5,590 bases of DNA from assembly GCA_022827165.1 (NCBI GenBank), contig JAJDTN010000135.1:1-5590 (forward strand), in the 5' to 3' direction. Positions 4,404 through 5,590 of this stretch are shown one piece after another. The stretch is from Candidatus Latescibacterota bacterium. Lineage in GTDB: Bacteria; Latescibacterota; UBA2968; UBA8231. The notes under the pieces were generated by a model. That model had not been told where the DNA came from, did no database searches, and was given only the letters and a program-made list of their open reading frames with translations. The translations under genes and the position numbers were made by a program. Numbering within the stretch: position 1 is the first letter of the stretch; each line of letters starts with the position of its first letter.

Positions 4404-5249
4404 ATGACCGCCAGCAGGTCCACGAGCACCATCGACGCCGCCGAGCTCTACTGGCGCGAGATCAAGGACAACGAGCCCCTCAGCCGCGAGCGCGAGGTCG
4501 AGCTGTTCACCCGTCTGCGCGCCGGGGACGAAAGCGCGCGGCAGCGGATCATCGAGGCCAATCTGCGCTTCGTGGTCAGCGTCGCCCGCGACTACAAGGA
4601 CTACGGCCTCTCCCTGGGTGAGCTGATCTCCGAGGGCAACGTGGGCCTCCTGGAGGCGGTGAAGCGCTTCGACGAGACCCGCGGGTTCAAGTTCATAACC
4701 TACGCGGTGTGGTGGATCCGGCAGGCGATCCTCAAGGCCCTGGCCCTCCAGGGCCGCGTGGCGCGGCCCCCCATGAGCCAGATCAACGACCTGCAGAAGA
4801 TCGAGCGCGAGGCCGGGCAGCTGGCCCAGAGCCTGGGCCGCTCGCCCACGAGCGCCGAGATCGCCGAGCGCGTCGACATCAGCCCCGAGCGCACCCGCAA
4901 CGCCCTCGACGTGGGCCAGCACGACCTGTCCCTCGACGCGCCCGCCTACCCCGACGAGGCGGCGCCCCTGCTGTCGGGCTACGCGGCCCCCGAGGCCGGC
5001 GCCGACGACCGCTTCGAGAAGACGGAGATGCGCGACCGCCTGTCCTCGTGCCTGAGTCAGCTCGACGAGCGCGAAGGCGAGATCGTGCGCGCCTACTTCG
5101 GCCTCGGCGACGCCGAGCCCATGACCCTCGAGCAGATCGGCGACTGCCTGGGCGTCACCCGCGAGCGTGTGCGCCAACTGCGCAACCGCGCCCTGACGAA
5201 GCTGCGCGACAACTGCGGCGAGATGCTCGGCGAGTTCTCCCCCAACTGA
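4404..5249 (+). CDS. Sigma-70 family RNA polymerase sigma factor, short RpoD/SigA-like (group 1 or 2)
   Basis: A 281-residue sigma factor with regions in order: 1.2 (about 11-43, [31 protein letters not shown]), 2.1-2.4 (44-120, with NLRFVVSVA at 53-61, [16 protein letters not shown] at 75-90, and [16 protein letters not shown] at 95-110), region 3 (128-170), the 3.2 finger ([16 protein letters not shown], 175-190), and region 4 (204-270) with an HTH at [21 protein letters not shown] (240-260). Region 1.1 and the large non-conserved insert of proteobacterial RpoD are absent, as in Bacteroidota-type primary sigmas. The -10-reading helix keeps Gln107 (equivalent of E. coli Gln437) but has Leu110 at the Thr440 position. 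The segment after it ([16 protein letters not shown]) departs from the strongly conserved AEQSR(I/V)VRLP of FCB housekeeping sigmas. So it may be a group 2 (non-essential) relative rather than the housekeeping factor. It binds core RNA polymerase and selects promoters. The elaborate leader suggests regulated expression. The family is certain, the group uncertain. Confidence 0.93.
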   Translation: MTASRSTSTIDAAELYWREIKDNEPLSREREVELFTRLRAGDESARQRIIEANLRFVVSVARDYKDYGLSLGELISEGNVGLLEAVKRFDETRGFKFITYAVWWIRQAILKALALQGRVARPPMSQINDLQKIEREAGQLAQSLGRSPTSAEIAERVDISPERTRNALDVGQHDLSLDAPAYPDEAAPLLSGYAAPEAGADDRFEKTEMRDRLSSCLSQLDEREGEIVRAYFGLGDAEPMTLEQIGDCLGVTRERVRQLRNRALTKLRDNCGEMLGEFSPN

Positions 5250-5262
5250 GCGGCTCCGTGCC

Positions 5263-5590
5263 TCAGCTGCGGCCGCCCGGCCGCGGCGCCTGCCGCGACC
5301 ACAGTTCCTCCAGCCGCTCGATCGGCTCCCGGAGGGTGTCGATCGCCTCCAGCCAGAACCGGGGCGACTCCAGGTCGGCGCCGATCGACTCGCGGGCCAC
5401 GTTCTCGGCCGTGTCGGAGCCCGCGCGCCGCAGGAACTCCTCGTAGCGGGGCAGGAAGGCGGCGCCCTCCTGGCGGAAGCGGGCGAAGAGCCCGCGGCTG
5501 AGGAGGAAGCCGAAGGTGTAGGGGAAGTTGTAGAAGGTCAGGCTGGTGATGTAGAAGTGCAGCTTGGAGGCCCAGAACAGGGGATCCTCA
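5263..5590 (-). CDS. Oligoendopeptidase F-like M3-family metallopeptidase, C-terminal 108 residues
   Basis: Only the C-terminus is in the window; the start lies beyond the right edge. The visible part, beginning EDPLFWASKLHFYITSLTFYNFPYTFGFLLSRGLFARF, matches the end of M3B oligoendopeptidase F proteins, especially the SL(S/T)FYNFPYTFGFLLS block that follows the HExxH catalytic region, and then the typical PRYEEFLRRAGSDTAENVARESIGADLESPRFW tail. The zinc-binding HExxH motif itself is expected outside the window and cannot be checked. These cytoplasmic enzymes cleave short peptides. It ends QAPRPGGRS with a TGA at 5265-5263, 13 bp from the stop of the convergent sigma-factor gene. No terminator with a U-tract is visible between them. 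Confidence 0.88.
   Translation of the reverse strand, partial: EDPLFWASKLHFYITSLTFYNFPYTFGFLLSRGLFARFRQEGAAFLPRYEEFLRRAGSDTAENVARESIGADLESPRFWLEAIDTLREPIERLEELWSRQAPRPGGRS

Noticed and set aside
4365..5177. A 270-codon minus-strand frame opposite the sigma-factor gene
   Set aside because: Antisense shadow of a certain sigma-70 gene; no recognisable domain.
5269..5284. GCGGCC-GCCC-GGCCGC hairpin after the sigma-factor gene as a terminator
   Set aside because: It lies inside the C-terminal codons of the peptidase gene and lacks a U-tract on either strand. Such GC palindromes occur often by chance at this composition.

Overview
This is a very GC-rich bacterial window with compact, gene-dense organisation, very short intergenic gaps and strong G/C bias at third codon positions. 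The best taxonomic hints are the sigma factor and the mixed use of leaderless-looking, TTG, GTG and non-NTG starts. The sigma factor is a short RpoD-like protein without region 1.1, with the layout familiar from Bacteroidota/Gemmatimonadota and related high-GC FCB lineages. I infer a high-GC, probably uncultivated member of that broad group, but no feature here fixes the phylum.

Left part (1-430, minus strand): a complete rpsR (ribosomal protein S18) is followed 15 nt downstream, in the same reading frame, by a bacterial microcompartment (BMC) shell protein that runs off the left edge. The rpsR frame contains no usable ATG, GTG or TTG. The homology-supported start is an ATC codon behind an AGGAG Shine-Dalgarno sequence. 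A candidate promoter for this pair lies inside the 5' end of the divergent gene.

Middle (495-3815): an O-antigen ligase/polymerase-type membrane protein (plus strand) converges on a two-gene minus-strand operon. The operon encodes a Gfo/Idh/MocA-type NAD(P)-dependent oxidoreductase and a creatininase-family metal-dependent amidohydrolase, 1 nt apart. The convergent stop codons share a CTAG. The oxidoreductase-hydrolase pair suggests oxidation of a polyol or sugar followed by hydrolytic ring opening or deacylation, as in inositol-type catabolism. The substrate is not known.

Right part (3816-5590): a 24-bp divergent gap separates the oxidoreductase operon from arfB (GGQ peptidyl-tRNA hydrolase for ribosome rescue). 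It carries overlapping -10-like elements pointing both ways, each 8 nt from an ATG, so both mRNAs may be leaderless. After arfB, a 117-bp intergenic region holds a strong GC hairpin, a good sigma-70-like promoter interleaved with it, a 22-bp imperfect palindrome at the predicted transcription start, and a consensus Shine-Dalgarno sequence. These lead into the sigma-70 family gene. The window ends in the C-terminus of an M3-family oligoendopeptidase F-like gene on the minus strand. No tRNA, rRNA, IS element, CRISPR array or phage feature was seen. The genes look like ordinary chromosomal core and accessory content; the unusual points are in translation initiation and regulatory architecture.
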